Counted from the stretch's first letter, positions 8,200 through 18,821 are shown. The stretch: 64,000 nucleotides of DNA from Candidatus Binatus sp. (GCF_030646925.1 NZ_JAUSKL010000078.1:1-64000), one strand, 5' to 3'. Notes: generated by a model from the sequence alone, not told the origin. A program made the numbers and translations.

Positions 8200-8950
8200 G
8201 CGCCTCGGGATTGAAGCGATAGCCAACGCTACGCACAGTGAGAATCAATTCGGGATTCGCGTCGTCGCGCTCGATATGCTGCCGCAGGCGGCGAACATGC
8301 ACGTCAACCGTGCGCGGCTCGACGAAGGTGTCGCGGCCCCAGACCATGTCGAGCAATTGCTCGCGGGTGTAAACGCGCAGCGGATGCTGCACGAAGAAAC
8401 GCAGCAATTCGAATTCGCGGAGCGCGAGTTCGCGCCGAACGCCATCGACGAACACCTGGTAAGTGTCAAAATCCATGCGCAGACGGCCGCGCTCGTAAGC
8501 GCCCGCCGATTCGGTGTTCGACGACGGATTCGCGCGGCGCAGCAAGGCTTTTACGCGCGCGATCAGTTCGCGCGGGCTGAACGGCTTGACGACGTAATCG
8601 TCGGCGCCCATCTCGAGCCCGATGACCTTGTCCACCTCGGCGCCCTTGGCGGTGACGATCAGAATCGGCAGGTTCGCGGTTTCCGATCCATTGCGCATCT
8701 GGCGGCAAATTTCCAGCCCCGGCATCCCGGGCAGCATCAGGTCGAGCACCATCAGATCGGGCGCACGGCGGCGGACACGCTCGAGCGCCTGCAGACCGTC
8801 GGCGGCTTCCTCGACGATGAAGCCCTCCTGCGCCAGGTTGTAGCGAATCAGTTCGCGGATGTCCGAATCGTCCTCGACGATCAGCACCCGGTAGCGGATT
8901 CCCCTTTGCGCATCGCTCACGGCATTAATCACTTGACTCGATTGATTCAT
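8192..8950 (-). CDS. phoB: PhoB-like response regulator
   Basis: A 252-residue OmpR/PhoB-class regulator. Receiver domain: acidic pocket EDD (residues 26-28), phosphoacceptor Asp70 in LMVLDLMLPG, conserved Lys122 in DDYVVKPF. The C-terminal winged helix has YTREQLLDMVWG and RTVDVHVRRLRQHIE. It would activate phosphate-starvation genes, including this operon. The start overlaps the phoU stop as ATGA. An N-terminal extension of about 18 residues precedes the receiver. Confidence 0.93.
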   Translation of the reverse strand: MNQSSQVINAVSDAQRGIRYRVLIVEDDSDIRELIRYNLAQEGFIVEEAADGLQALERVRRRAPDLMVLDLMLPGMPGLEICRQMRNGSETANLPILIVTAKGAEVDKVIGLEMGADDYVVKPFSPRELIARVKALLRRANPSSNTESAGAYERGRLRMDFDTYQVFVDGVRRELALREFELLRFFVQHPLRVYTREQLLDMVWGRDTFVEPRTVDVHVRRLRQHIERDDANPELILTVRSVGYRFNPEALG

Positions 8951-9669
8951 GGCAACTCCTCTCCACCACCCGATTCATGCCCGCGCTTCTTCGATTCCAT
9001 GTGGCGAATCATCTCGCCCTTGACCATGTAGGTAACCATCTCTGCGATGTTGGTAGCGTGATCGGCTATTCGCTCAAGGTACTTCGAAACGAACAGCAGG
9101 CGGGTCGCGGACGCGATCGTGTGCGGATCCTCGGCCATGTAGCTCAGCAGTTCGCGATAGACCTGATAGTTCAGCACATCTACTTCGTCATCGCGCGCGA
9201 TCACCTGGTCGGCGAGGTCGGTGTCGCCACGCATAAAGGCGTCGATACAGTCCTTGACCATCGTCTGCGCGATTGCCGCCATCCGCGGCAAATCGATGTA
9301 GGGCTTGAGTTGCGGAACTTCGTTAAGTTCGAGAGCCCGTTCGCAAATGTTGACCGCATTGTCGCCGATACGTTCGAGATCGGTCGTGATTTTGAGGCCG
9401 GTAGTGATAAAGCGCAGGTCGCTGGCGGTGGGTTGATGCAGCGCGAGCAGCCGGATGCATTGCTCGTCGTTGTCGGTGTCCATCAGGTTCACTTCGTCGT
9501 CGCGCAGGATCACTTCATGGGCGTGATCGCTATCGCGGCCGACCAGCGCTTCCATCGCTTCCGCGATTTGCCGTTCCACCAAGCCGCCCATTTTGAGCAG
9601 GCCGGCGCGCAAGCCGCGCAGATCTTCTTCGTACTGCCGGTTGGTATGCTGCGGCTGTGTGCTTTCCAT
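8947..9669 (-). CDS. phoU: Phosphate transport regulator PhoU
   Basis: A 240-residue, all-helical protein with two PhoU repeats, each carrying an acidic metal-binding stretch (RDDEVNLMD and RDDEVDVL). PhoU links the Pst transporter to PhoR and damps Pho signalling when phosphate is plentiful. The ATG has GGAGG upstream. It follows pstB by 17 bases and overlaps phoB by four, so it belongs to the operon. Confidence 0.95.
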   Translation of the reverse strand: MESTQPQHTNRQYEEDLRGLRAGLLKMGGLVERQIAEAMEALVGRDSDHAHEVILRDDEVNLMDTDNDEQCIRLLALHQPTASDLRFITTGLKITTDLERIGDNAVNICERALELNEVPQLKPYIDLPRMAAIAQTMVKDCIDAFMRGDTDLADQVIARDDEVDVLNYQVYRELLSYMAEDPHTIASATRLLFVSKYLERIADHATNIAEMVTYMVKGEMIRHMESKKRGHESGGGEELP

Positions 9670-9686
9670 ACTCGCCTCCGCGGAAA

Positions 9687-10448
9687 TCAGCCGAATCGAC
9701 CCGTGATGTAATCTTCCGTCTCGCGCTTGGTCGGATTGGTAAATATCTGCTTGGTCTCGCCGTATTCGACCAGACTTCCGGTGTACATAAATGCGGTTTT
9801 GTCGGACGTTCGTGCGGCTTGCTGCATGTTGTGCGTCACGATGATGATAGTGTACGCCGACTTTAATTCCAGCAATAGTTCTTCGATGCGCGCGGTCGAA
9901 ATCGGATCGAGCGCGGAGCACGGTTCATCCATCAGGATCACTTCGGGTTTAACCGCCAGAGCGCGCGCTACGCAGAGCCGCTGCTGCTGTCCTCCGGATA
10001 GGCTCGAGCCGGGCCGCCGCAAACGATCCTTTACTTCTTCCCACAGCGCGGCCTGGCGGAGGCTCCGCTCGACGACCGCGTCGCGCTCCGCGGTGCTGAT
10101 TCTCACGCCGTTGAGCGTCAAGCCGGCCGCGACGTTGTCTTCGATCGACATCGTTGGAAACGGCGTCGGCTTCTGAAAGACCATCCCGATGCGGCGGCGA
10201 ATCTGCACCGGATCGACGTCCTCGTCGTAGATGTTATTGCCGTCGAGCAGGACTTCGCCGGTGGCGCGCGCGCCGGGCACGACTTCGTGCATCCGATTGA
10301 GGCATCGCACAAGCGTCGATTTGCCGCATCCTGACGGCCCGATAATCGCGGCGATCCGATTCTCCTCGAACGTCAGACTCACGTTGCGCACGGCATGATT
10401 CTGACCGAAGTAGGCGTTGAGATTCTTGACGACCAGCTTGTCGGCCAT
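9687..10448 (-). CDS. pstB: Phosphate ABC transporter ATP-binding protein PstB
   Basis: 253 residues with Walker [10 protein letters not shown], the PstB-typical [20 protein letters not shown]-loop FQKPTPFP, signature LSGGQQQR, Walker [14 protein letters not shown] and a switch His in IIVTHNM. It powers high-affinity phosphate import with PstA/PstC. The start is two bases after the pstA stop. Confidence 0.97.
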   Translation of the reverse strand: MADKLVVKNLNAYFGQNHAVRNVSLTFEENRIAAIIGPSGCGKSTLVRCLNRMHEVVPGARATGEVLLDGNNIYDEDVDPVQIRRRIGMVFQKPTPFPTMSIEDNVAAGLTLNGVRISTAERDAVVERSLRQAALWEEVKDRLRRPGSSLSGGQQQRLCVARALAVKPEVILMDEPCSALDPISTARIEELLLELKSAYTIIIVTHNMQQAARTSDKTAFMYTGSLVEYGETKQIFTNPTKRETEDYITGRFG

Positions 10449-10450
10449 GA

Positions 10451-11326
10451 CTACCTTGGCGTCTTCGTCCCGCCGCCGGTGACCCATCGCACGCCCAGTT
10501 CGAGCGTCAGGATTATCCCGGTCAGAACCACCGCGCCGGCCCACGCCTGCCGCTGCCAATCCTGAAACGGCGAGATAGCGTAGGTATAGACTTGCACCGT
10601 GAGCGTGTTGATCGGATGAAAGAGCGAAGTGGACCAGAAACGATTGCCGAAGGCGGTAAAGAGCAACGGCGCGGTCTCGCCGGCGACGCGCGCGATCGCG
10701 AGAATCACGCCGGTCGCGATGCCGGAGAGCGCGGTGCGCGCGACGACTGATAACGTCGTGCGCCAGTTCGGAACGCCCAGCGCGAGCGACGCCTCGCGCA
10801 GTTCCGGCGGCACCAGCAGGACCATTTCTTCGGTGGTGCGCGCGACCAATGGCACCATCATCGCTGCGAGCGCGACGCTGCCCGCCAGCGCGGAGAATCC
10901 GCCGAAGGGACGGACGACGATCGCATACGCGAAGATGCCAATCACGATCGACGGCACGCCCATCAGCACATCGGCCGAAAAGCGGACCCAGTTGGTGAAC
11001 TGCCTCGCGCGATTAGCGGCCAGATAGAGCCCCGCACCGACTCCGATCGGCACGCCCATCAGCGACGCGATCCCGACCACCTCGAGCGTGCCGACGATCG
11101 CGTTGGCCATCCCGCCGCCCTTCTCGCCGACCGGTGCGGGCATATGCGTGAAGAACGCCCAGTTCAAGCTGCTGAAGCCCTTGAAGAGCAGGTAGCCGAG
11201 CACCAGGAAGAGCGGAATCAGCGTAAGGATCGTCGCGCCGACCGTGATCGCCATCATGCTATCGCTTTTGAATTTGCGATAGCGGTAGCTGGTTTCACCG
11301 TGAAGAATACTGACGCCGGCCGCCAT
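10451..11326 (-). CDS. pstA: Phosphate ABC transporter permease PstA
   Basis: 291 residues with about six membrane segments. The permease (EAA) loop is [19 protein letters not shown], which contacts PstB. The ATG shares a base with the pstC stop (TAATG), so translation is coupled. Confidence 0.96.
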   Translation of the reverse strand: MAAGVSILHGETSYRYRKFKSDSMMAITVGATILTLIPLFLVLGYLLFKGFSSLNWAFFTHMPAPVGEKGGGMANAIVGTLEVVGIASLMGVPIGVGAGLYLAANRARQFTNWVRFSADVLMGVPSIVIGIFAYAIVVRPFGGFSALAGSVALAAMMVPLVARTTEEMVLLVPPELREASLALGVPNWRTTLSVVARTALSGIATGVILAIARVAGETAPLLFTAFGNRFWSTSLFHPINTLTVQVYTYAISPFQDWQRQAWAGAVVLTGIILTLELGVRWVTGGGTKTPR

Positions 11327-12396
11327 TATTTACCCGTCTCGTGGTAGCGGCGTTGCTGCACGCCGAGCACCAATGCGCGCGCGACGACATTGAGCGCGAT
11401 GCATAGAATCAGCAGCACCAGGCCCAGCTCGATCAGCGCCGCGACGTACATGTCGGAAGTCGCCTCGGCGAATTCGTTTGCAATCACGCTCGCGAGCGTG
11501 GCCGAAGGCTTGAACAGCGACGCGGAAATCTGCGCCGAGTTGCCGATCACCATCGCGACTGCGATCGTCTCGCCGAGCGCGCGCCCCAGGCCGACGATGA
11601 TCGCGCCGATCACTCCGGTCATGCCGTAGGGAATCACCGCGGTCCGCACCATCTCCCACTTGGTGGCGCCCAATGCGAGCGCGGCTTCGCGCTGCGATTG
11701 CGGGACGACTCGAAACACGTCGGTGCAGACTGACGAGATGTACGGGATAATCATGATCGCGAGGATCATTCCGGCTGAGAGCATCCCGACCGCGACTTTC
11801 GGCCCCTGGAAGAACGGCAGAAACCCGAGCCACGCCGCGAGCGGCGGCTCGACGTGATCGCGCAGCCACGGACCCATCACGAACACCGCCCACAGACCGT
11901 AAACGACGCTCGGTATCGCGGCGAGCAAATCGACCAGGAAGCCAAGGCGATGACCAAGCCATTCGGGCGCCATCTCGCTGAGGCATAGCGCGACGCCGAG
12001 GCTCAGCGGCACCGCGACGATCAGCGCGATGAACGACGAAACGAAGGTGCCGTAGATGAATGGCAGTGCGCCGTATTGTTCGTTGACCGGATCCCAATCG
12101 GTGCTGACCAGGAAGTGCAAGCCGAACTGGCGAATCGCGGGGTAGCTGTCGTAGATCAGCGCGATCGTGAGGCCGGCCAGCAGCAGCAGGATCGACAGCG
12201 CGAGCGAAAACGTCGTCAGATTGAAAATTCGATCGCCAATGAGCCGCGGGCCTTCGTGAGGCTTGGCGCGCTCGCGCCTGACGACGGCCACCGGCGATGC
12301 AACCGAACTTTCCAGCTCTGACAAGTTCTGTCGGTCCTTCCGAATTTGCGGATTCTCCCCTTCGGGGTCACCACCGTATCGCAGCGGCTGGTTCAT
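11326..12396 (-). CDS. pstC: Phosphate ABC transporter permease PstC
   Basis: 356 residues: a hydrophilic N-terminal tail of about 50, then six membrane segments with the EAA loop REAALALGATKWEMVRTAV. First gene of the pst-pho operon. The phosphate-binding lipoprotein gene pstS, normally just upstream, is absent: serS lies there instead, so PstS must be encoded elsewhere. The ATG is preferred over a TTG three codons earlier; neither has a strong ribosome binding site. Confidence 0.95.
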   Translation of the reverse strand: MNQPLRYGGDPEGENPQIRKDRQNLSELESSVASPVAVVRRERAKPHEGPRLIGDRIFNLTTFSLALSILLLLAGLTIALIYDSYPAIRQFGLHFLVSTDWDPVNEQYGALPFIYGTFVSSFIALIVAVPLSLGVALCLSEMAPEWLGHRLGFLVDLLAAIPSVVYGLWAVFVMGPWLRDHVEPPLAAWLGFLPFFQGPKVAVGMLSAGMILAIMIIPYISSVCTDVFRVVPQSQREAALALGATKWEMVRTAVIPYGMTGVIGAIIVGLGRALGETIAVAMVIGNSAQISASLFKPSATLASVIANEFAEATSDMYVAALIELGLVLLILCIALNVVARALVLGVQQRRYHETGK

Positions 12397-12423
12397 CCGT
12401 CGCAAAGAATTCTAACGATGAAT

Positions 12424-12452
12424 TGTTGCGGGAATGTTACGGCGACTGTAAT
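12424..12452. promoter_or_regulatory. Possible Pho box before pstC
   Basis: Three related half-sites, TGTTGC (12424), TGTTAC (12435) and TGTAAT (12447), are spaced by 11 and 12 bases, close to the 11-base repeat of PhoB sites. They read in the orientation opposite to pstC, which lowers confidence. Confidence 0.3.
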
Positions 12453-12527
12453 TCGTGGTGAAGCTGCGAATGTTCGGCGAAAACGCGCGACTGATTTAAC
12501 GGTTTTCTCAGCTAATCAACGCTCGAT

Positions 12528-13871
12528 TCACGCTTTCGTTATTCTTTCAACGCCGCCCATGTAAGGCCGCAATATCTCGGGAATCGTCACGCTGCCATCT
12601 TCGTTCTGATAGTTCTCGAGAATCGCGATGACCGTGCGCGGCAACGCCAATCCCGATCCGTTCAGCGTATGCACCAATTCCAGCTTGCCGCCCTTCGAGC
12701 TTCTATATCTGATGCGCGCGCGCCGCGCCTGAAAATCGGTGCAATTCGAGATCGAACTGACTTCGAGCCATTCGCCGCATCCCGGCGCCCACATCTCGAG
12801 GTCGTAAGTCACGGCGCTCGCAAAACTTAAGTCGGCGGTGCATAGCTCGACCACGCGGAACGGAATCTTGAGCCGCCGGCATATCTCGGCGGCGTTATCC
12901 ACCATCTTGTTGAATTCGTCGTCAGAAGTTTCGGGCTTCACCAGTTTGACCATCTCGACCTTGTCGAACTGATGACCCCGCTTGATTCCGCGCACGTCGC
13001 GGCCCGCCGACATCTTCTCGCGCCGGAAGCACGGCGTGTACGCGGTCAGATAGATCGGCAAGCGGCTCTCGTCGAGGACTTCATTCCGATGAAGGCTGGT
13101 CAGCGGAACCTCGGCGGTCGGGATAAACCAGAAATCATCCTCGGCGTCGTGGTACATCGTGTCGGCATTCTTCGGCAGATGGCCAGTGCTGGTCGCCGTT
13201 TCGGTGTTGACCATCAACGGTGGAATCACTTCGAGGTAGCCCTGCTCGATAGTCTTGAGATCGAGCATCCATGCGATCAGCGCGCGCTGGAGACGAGCGC
13301 CGAGCCCCATCAACACGTAGAAACGCGTGCCGGACAATTTCACGCCGCGATCGAAATCGATGATCCCGAGCTTTTCGCCAAGCTCCCAGTGTGGCAGCGG
13401 CTTGAACGAGGTGAACTCGGAGGGTGTCCCCTCGGTGCGGAGCACGCGATTGTCCGCCTCGCTCGCGCCGACCACTACGTACGGCCGCGGGATATTCGGC
13501 AACACCATCGCGAGCCGTTCGACCTCGCGCTCGGCCAGCGCGAGTTGCGCCGCTGCGAGCGTGATCGGATTGTTGCTGTTAATCGCAGCCGCCGCTTCGA
13601 CCGCGTTGGCCAGCACGCTCGCGCGATCCTCGTCGGCCTCCTCCTGGCGAATCTGCGCGATCGCTGCCGCCCGCTCCTCCGGTGGCAGCTTGCCAATCTC
13701 CCGCGACCGGCGTTTGCGATCCGCGCGCATCTCATCGACGTTTGCCTGCAGCTTGCGCCGCACCGCGTCGGCCTCGAGCACGCTATCGACTTCCGCCGGA
13801 TCGATACATCGCTTGGCGAGTTCAGCCTTGATGAAATCGGGTTTATCGCGAATCAGCTTTATGTCGAGCAT
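12528..13871 (-). CDS. serS: Seryl-tRNA synthetase
   Basis: 447 residues. N-terminal coiled-coil tRNA-binding arm (about 30-110, basic RADRKRRSREIGKLP), then the class II catalytic core with motif 2 FRREKMSAGRDVRGIKRGHQF and motif 3 NGSGLALPRTVIAILENYQ. It charges tRNA-Ser. The ATG directly abuts the yraN stop (TGAATG). Confidence 0.97.
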   Translation of the reverse strand: MLDIKLIRDKPDFIKAELAKRCIDPAEVDSVLEADAVRRKLQANVDEMRADRKRRSREIGKLPPEERAAAIAQIRQEEADEDRASVLANAVEAAAAINSNNPITLAAAQLALAEREVERLAMVLPNIPRPYVVVGASEADNRVLRTEGTPSEFTSFKPLPHWELGEKLGIIDFDRGVKLSGTRFYVLMGLGARLQRALIAWMLDLKTIEQGYLEVIPPLMVNTETATSTGHLPKNADTMYHDAEDDFWFIPTAEVPLTSLHRNEVLDESRLPIYLTAYTPCFRREKMSAGRDVRGIKRGHQFDKVEMVKLVKPETSDDEFNKMVDNAAEICRRLKIPFRVVELCTADLSFASAVTYDLEMWAPGCGEWLEVSSISNCTDFQARRARIRYRSSKGGKLELVHTLNGSGLALPRTVIAILENYQNEDGSVTIPEILRPYMGGVERITKA

Positions 13872-14288
13872 TCAGAAAGCGTTCCTCAAAATTTCGATTC
13901 CAAAGCGCGCACCGGACGCGTCCACCGCCACGATATCGAATCGCATCGCGCGTTCGCCGACGCGATATTGAATCGCGAACGCCTCGCCGGCGCGCCGCAA
14001 CCGAGACTGCTTGCGCTCATCGACCGCCTCTTCCGGCGCGCCCGCGCCGAAACTGCGCCTGGTTTTCACTTCGACAAAAACCAGCGTGTCACCGTCCATC
14101 GCGACGAGATCGATTTCTGCGCCGGCAGCGCGGAAATTTCGCGCAACAATTCGGTAGCCGTGTCGCTTGAGATGATTTTCCGCGGCCCGCTCGCCACGCG
14201 CACCGAGCGGCATGGGCCTCGTCAGCGACTGCGTCCAATCGAGCAATCGCGTCCACAGCGTGCGACGCGCCGCACGGCTCCGCTTCAT
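13872..14288 (-). CDS. YraN/UPF0102 family nuclease-like protein
   Basis: 138 residues with the YraN signature: LGARGERAAENHLKRHGYRI, NFRAAGAEIDLVAMDGDT and LVFVEVKTR. This is an Endonuclease-like (PD-(D/E)xK) fold of unclear cellular role, linked to DNA uptake or recombination in some bacteria. A longer frame extends 30 codons upstream but looks non-coding. Co-transcribed with serS at zero spacing; divergent from gatC. Confidence 0.88.
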   Translation of the reverse strand: MKRSRAARRTLWTRLLDWTQSLTRPMPLGARGERAAENHLKRHGYRIVARNFRAAGAEIDLVAMDGDTLVFVEVKTRRSFGAGAPEEAVDERKQSRLRRAGEAFAIQYRVGERAMRFDIVAVDASGARFGIEILRNAF

Positions 14289-14454
14289 CTTATTCGCGTC
14301 CCCCCGGTCGCGCGAGATAGCGATCGATTCCCCACTCACGAAGGTAGAAGGCGGCGCATCGGCGCGCAAGCGATTCATCGGCGGCCGGCGACTGACTTGA
14401 ACTTCGGAGAATGTTACGATTTCGGCGGATCAGGAAATCAAGGAATCCGCTCGA

Positions 14455-14754
14455 ATGGCTGAAAGCACCCGCATCACGCTCGAACAGGTAAGACACGTGG
14501 CGCGCCTCGCGCGGCTCGAATTGTCGAGCATCGAGGAGGAACGATTGCGCGCCGACATGGATGAGATGCTCGCTTACGTCGCCAAGCTGAACGAACTGGA
14601 TACCGCCGACGTGCCGCCGACCGCGCAGGTCGGCGAGGCCGGCACTCCGATGCGCGACGACGAAGTGACTAGCGCGCCGGCCGCCGAACAGATGCTCGCG
14701 AATGCGCCGTCGCGCGAGCGCGATTATTTCAAAGTGCCGAAAATAATTGAATAG
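14455..14754 (+). CDS. gatC: Asp/Glu-tRNA amidotransferase subunit C
   Basis: 99 residues, full family length, with [13 protein letters not shown] near the N-terminus and MRDDEVT in the belt region that wraps GatA. It stabilises the GatCAB complex, which converts misacylated Asp-tRNA(Asn) and/or Glu-tRNA(Gln). First gene of gatCAB. Confidence 0.95.
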   Translation: MAESTRITLEQVRHVARLARLELSSIEEERLRADMDEMLAYVAKLNELDTADVPPTAQVGEAGTPMRDDEVTSAPAAEQMLANAPSRERDYFKVPKIIE

Positions 14755-14788
14755 GCGTTCGCGCGAGAGAGATGAGACTGTTTTGTCG

Positions 14789-16249
14789 ATGCATTCAGAA
14801 TTGAACAAACTAACGATCGCAGACGCGGCGGCGATGCTCCGCAAGGGCGAGGTCACCTCGCTCGAGTTGACGCGCGCTTGCCTCGATCGGATCAAGGCGA
14901 TTGAGCCCAGGCTCAACGCGTTCATCACGGTTTGCGAAAATGAAGCGATCGAGCAGGCGCATGCGGCCGACCAGCGCCTCAAATCTGGCGACGCGCCCGC
15001 GCTCTGCGGAATCCCGCTCGGCATCAAGGACATCTACGCGACGAAAGGAGTGCTGACTACTTGCGCGTCGCGAATCCTGGGCAATTTCGTGCCGCCGTTC
15101 GACGCGACCGTGATCGCGAAGTTGCGCGCCGAGGGCGCCGTGTTCGTCGGAAAAACGAACATGGACGAATTCGCGATGGGCTCCTCGACCGAAAATTCGG
15201 CCTTTGGCCCGACGCTCAATCCGCATGATCTCGAGCGCGTGGCCGGCGGCTCGTCGGGCGGGTCGGCGGCGGCGGTCGCGGCGCACGAATGCCTCGGCTC
15301 GCTCGGCACCGACACCGGCGGATCGATTCGCGAGCCCGCTTCGTTTTGCGGCGTGGTCGGAATCAAGCCGACGTACAGCCGCGTCAGCCGCTACGGCGTG
15401 ATCGCGTATGCGTCGTCGCTCGATCAGGTTGGTCCGTTCGCGAAATCGGTGCGCGACGCGGCGATAATCCTGCGCACGCTGGCCGGCAAGGATCCCAACG
15501 ATTCGACTTGCTCGGCGCGCGCCGTTCCGGATTACGAACAGGCGCTCACTGGCGACGTGAAGGGACTCAGAATCGGGGTGCCGAAGGAATATTTCGTCGA
15601 AGGGATGCAGCCGGAAGTCGAGAAATCGGTGCGCGCGGCGATCAAGAATTTCGAATCGCTCGGCGCGACGACGGTCGAAGTATCGCTGCCGCATAGCAGC
15701 TACGCGATCGCGGCGTATTACCTGGTCGCGACGGCCGAAGCGAGCGCGAATCTCGCGCGTTATGACGGCATCCGCTACGGCCTTCGCGTCAAGGCCGAGG
15801 ATCATATCGATTTGTACAATCAAACACGGGCGGAAGGATTTGGCGCGGAAGTGAAGCGTCGAATCATGCTCGGGACGTTCGCACTATCGGCGGGCTACTA
15901 CGACGCATACTATTTGAAGGGCCAGAAAGTCCGCACGCTTATTCGGCGCGATTTCGACCGCGCATTCGAGAAATGCGATCTGATCGTGACTCCGGTCGCG
16001 CCGACGACCGCATTCAAGCTCGGCGAAAAAATGAACGACCCGCTCACGATGTACCTGCCCGACATCTTCACCATCTCGGTGAACCTGGCCGGCTTGCCCG
16101 GGATGTCGATGCCGTGCGGCTACGATGAAAACAATCTGCCGATTGGCGTGCAGCTAATCGGGCCGCCATTCAGCGAGGAAGCGATTTTGCGCGCGGGTGA
16201 CGCGCTGGAACGAATGGGGACTTTTGCGCCGCGCGGAATCGCGGTTTGA
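14789..16249 (+). CDS. gatA: Asp/Glu-tRNA amidotransferase subunit A
   Basis: 486 residues, the normal length when started at this ATG (upstream TTG codons overlap gatC and are less likely). Amidase-signature triad is visible: Lys80 in GIKD, cis-Ser155 in GGSSGGS and Ser179 in TDTGGSI. It releases ammonia from glutamine for GatB. Confidence 0.97.
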   Translation: MHSELNKLTIADAAAMLRKGEVTSLELTRACLDRIKAIEPRLNAFITVCENEAIEQAHAADQRLKSGDAPALCGIPLGIKDIYATKGVLTTCASRILGNFVPPFDATVIAKLRAEGAVFVGKTNMDEFAMGSSTENSAFGPTLNPHDLERVAGGSSGGSAAAVAAHECLGSLGTDTGGSIREPASFCGVVGIKPTYSRVSRYGVIAYASSLDQVGPFAKSVRDAAIILRTLAGKDPNDSTCSARAVPDYEQALTGDVKGLRIGVPKEYFVEGMQPEVEKSVRAAIKNFESLGATTVEVSLPHSSYAIAAYYLVATAEASANLARYDGIRYGLRVKAEDHIDLYNQTRAEGFGAEVKRRIMLGTFALSAGYYDAYYLKGQKVRTLIRRDFDRAFEKCDLIVTPVAPTTAFKLGEKMNDPLTMYLPDIFTISVNLAGLPGMSMPCGYDENNLPIGVQLIGPPFSEEAILRAGDALERMGTFAPRGIAV

Positions 16250-16257
16250 CGATTGCC

Positions 16258-17697
16258 ATGAATATCGAAGCCTACGAAGCGATTATCGGACTCGAAGTCC
16301 ATACCCATCTGCTGACTCTGTCGAAGCTTTTCTGCGGATGCTCGACGCGGTTCGGCGCGGGTCCGAATGCCAACGTGTGTCCGCGTTGCATGGGGATGCC
16401 CGGGGTGTTGCCGGTACTCAATCGCCGCGTGGTGGAATTAGCTATTCGCACCGGACTGGCTACTCACTGCACAATCGCGCCCTACTCTATTTTCGATCGA
16501 AAGAGCTATTTCTACCCCGACCTGCCGAAAGGCTATCAGATTACTCAGTATGAAACTCCGATCTGCAAAGGTGGCTATATTGACTTGCCGTCCGACGGCG
16601 ACGGGCAGCCGCGGCGAATCAGGCTGACGCGAATCCATATCGAGGAAGACGCCGGCAAAAATATTCATGCGGCCGGCGCCAGCCTGATCGATTTCAATCG
16701 CTCTGGAGTGCCGCTGATCGAAATCGTGAGCGAGCCCGACCTGCGGTCGTCCGCCGACGCGGGCGCGTATCTGCGCCAACTGCGCGCGATCCTGCGCTAT
16801 GTCGATGCGTCCGACGGCAAGATGGAGGAAGGTAGCTTTCGCTGCGATTGCAACGTCTCGGTGCGGAAGCGTGGTGCAACTGAATTCGGCACGCGGACTG
16901 AAATCAAGAATCTCAACTCGTTCCGCTTCGTCGAAAATGCAATCGATCACGAAGTCGCGCGCCAAATTGAGATTCTCGAAGCGGGCGGCAGAGTACCGCA
17001 GGAAACTCTCTTGTGGGATCCGGCCCGCAACGAGACCCGCCTGATGCGATCGAAAGAGTATGCGAATGACTATCGCTATTTTCCCGAGCCAGACTTGCCG
17101 CCGCTGATCGTCGAGGATGCGATGGTCGAGCAGATTCGCGCCACGATGCCCGAATTGCCGGCCGATCGCCGCGCTCGCTACGTCCGCGAGCTGTCGCTCA
17201 CGGACTACGAGGCCGGCGTGCTCACCTCGGATCGCGACGTTGCTGATTATTTCGAGGCGACGTTGCCAGGACTTAAAAATCGCAAGGCCGCGGCGAACTG
17301 GGTAATGACCGAAGTACTCAGAGTGGTGCGCGAGTCGGGCAAATCGATCAATGACGCGGCGCCGCTCGCGGCCGAAATCGGCGCGCTGCTGCGCATGGTC
17401 GAAGATCAGAAAATCAGCTTCAACGCGGCCAAAACCGCGTTCGCCGCGATGGTGAAATCCGGCAAGAGCGCCGACACGACAGTCGCGGAACTCGGCCTTG
17501 CGCAGGTATCGGATGAAAGCGCGATCGCGGCGGCGTGCGAAAAAATAATCGCCGCGGAACCCGCCAAGCTCGCCGAGTATCGCGCCGGGCGCGACAAGTT
17601 ATTCGGATTCTTTGTCGGCCAGGTGATGAAAGCGATGGGCGGCAAGGCCAATCCCAAAGTGATCAACGATATCCTGAAACAGAAGCTCGCCGGCTGA
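16258..17697 (+). CDS. gatB: Asp/Glu-tRNA amidotransferase subunit B
   Basis: 479 residues. Starts with YEAIIGLEVHTHLL; zinc ligands are Cys26, Cys28, Cys41 and Cys44 (CGC and CPRC). Kinase-like transamidation core, then the helical YqeY-like tRNA-binding tail ending in GGKANPKVINDILKQKL. The ATG is eight bases after the gatA stop. With no glnS or asnS visible here, an indirect Gln or Asn route is likely but unproven. Confidence 0.97.
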   Translation: MNIEAYEAIIGLEVHTHLLTLSKLFCGCSTRFGAGPNANVCPRCMGMPGVLPVLNRRVVELAIRTGLATHCTIAPYSIFDRKSYFYPDLPKGYQITQYETPICKGGYIDLPSDGDGQPRRIRLTRIHIEEDAGKNIHAAGASLIDFNRSGVPLIEIVSEPDLRSSADAGAYLRQLRAILRYVDASDGKMEEGSFRCDCNVSVRKRGATEFGTRTEIKNLNSFRFVENAIDHEVARQIEILEAGGRVPQETLLWDPARNETRLMRSKEYANDYRYFPEPDLPPLIVEDAMVEQIRATMPELPADRRARYVRELSLTDYEAGVLTSDRDVADYFEATLPGLKNRKAAANWVMTEVLRVVRESGKSINDAAPLAAEIGALLRMVEDQKISFNAAKTAFAAMVKSGKSADTTVAELGLAQVSDESAIAAACEKIIAAEPAKLAEYRAGRDKLFGFFVGQVMKAMGGKANPKVINDILKQKLAG

Positions 17698-17702
17698 TTT
17701 CC

Positions 17703-18821
17703 TCAGTTCAGTCCGAAGGCGCGCGCCGGATTGTCCCACAAAATCTTGCGCTTGCTCGCGTCAGGGATCGGTTGCTTCAGTACCGCGTCGATACCCCACG
17801 GAAAAGTTCCATCCGGATGCGGATAGTCAGTATCCCACAGGAAGTTGTCATCGCCGACTATGTCTATTGCAGCTTTCATAGTCGGTTCGTCGCCGCGGAA
17901 CGCGACGAAGAAGTTGTTTTTGAAATACTCAGTTGGCCGTTTGGTCAAATACTCATGTTCGGCGTTGCCGCTAAAGTTCCAATGCTGTTCCATCCGCTGC
18001 AGCCAATATGGAACCCACCCTCCGTCGGCCTCAACCTGTACTACTTTCAGCTTGGGATATTTTTCGATGACGCCATACCAAATGAGGCCCACCATCGCGG
18101 CCATCGCTTCGAAGGGATGCGACAGGATGTGGCCGGAGACGTGGGTATCCATGCGGTCGCCGAAAGATTCGACCGAAGCCGATGCGGAGTCGTGAGTCGA
18201 AATCGGACGGCCGAGCTTTTCGACCTCGGCCCAGAGCGGCAGATAGTCGTCATGAAAAAGCGCGCGCCCTCGCACCGGATTGGGACGAACATAAAAGCTG
18301 ACCGCGCCGTTTTTTGCAGTCCGATGCGCTTCCTTGATGGCTTCCTCGACGTCCTGCATCGGTAGAATCGAGGCAAATTTGACGCGCCCGTTGGTCTTCG
18401 AGCAGAAATCCGCGCTCCAATCGTTGTAGGCGGCGCAGCAAGCGGCGAGCAGTTTGGGATCGCGGAATTCGCGGCCCATCATCTGGCCGGCGGCGGTAGG
18501 ATAGACGATCTGCACGTCCACACCCTGCTCGTCCATGTCCATCAAGCGGCTTTCAGGACTGAACCCGGTTTTGGCGGCGCGCTCGAAGCGTTTCATCGCG
18601 CGGCGGACCGACTCGAGGAAAGCCGGCGCCGCCATCGGGTACTTCCCCTTTTCGCGGGTGAACGGTTCGCCTTCGACCAGGAAAGTGCGGCGTCCCGATT
18701 CCGCGGCGATACCCAATCGCGGGGCCTGAGATTTGTATTTTTCATCGATATACTTCTCGAATACGTACTCAGGTTCCATCAAGTGAGTATCCGCATCGAC
18801 GATCCTGTATCCGTCTTTCAT
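17703..18821 (-). CDS. Amidohydrolase 2 family metal-dependent hydrolase
   Basis: 372 residues of the amidohydrolase-2 (ACMSD-like decarboxylase/hydrolase) family. Metal-site motifs seen: VDADTHLMEP near the N-terminus, SHPFEAMAAM in the middle and FLWDTDYPHPDGTFPW near the C-terminus. Substrate unknown; such proteins often act on aromatic or cyclic acids. It follows the alcohol dehydrogenase with the same orientation, so may share a transcript with it and the citrate-synthase fusion. Confidence 0.85.
   Translation of the reverse strand: MKDGYRIVDADTHLMEPEYVFEKYIDEKYKSQAPRLGIAAESGRRTFLVEGEPFTREKGKYPMAAPAFLESVRRAMKRFERAAKTGFSPESRLMDMDEQGVDVQIVYPTAAGQMMGREFRDPKLLAACCAAYNDWSADFCSKTNGRVKFASILPMQDVEEAIKEAHRTAKNGAVSFYVRPNPVRGRALFHDDYLPLWAEVEKLGRPISTHDSASASVESFGDRMDTHVSGHILSHPFEAMAAMVGLIWYGVIEKYPKLKVVQVEADGGWVPYWLQRMEQHWNFSGNAEHEYLTKRPTEYFKNNFFVAFRGDEPTMKAAIDIVGDDNFLWDTDYPHPDGTFPWGIDAVLKQPIPDASKRKILWDNPARAFGLN

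Noticed and set aside
12972-14462. A 496-codon plus-strand frame across serS and yraN
   Set aside because: Both genes on the minus strand carry family motifs; the frame has none.
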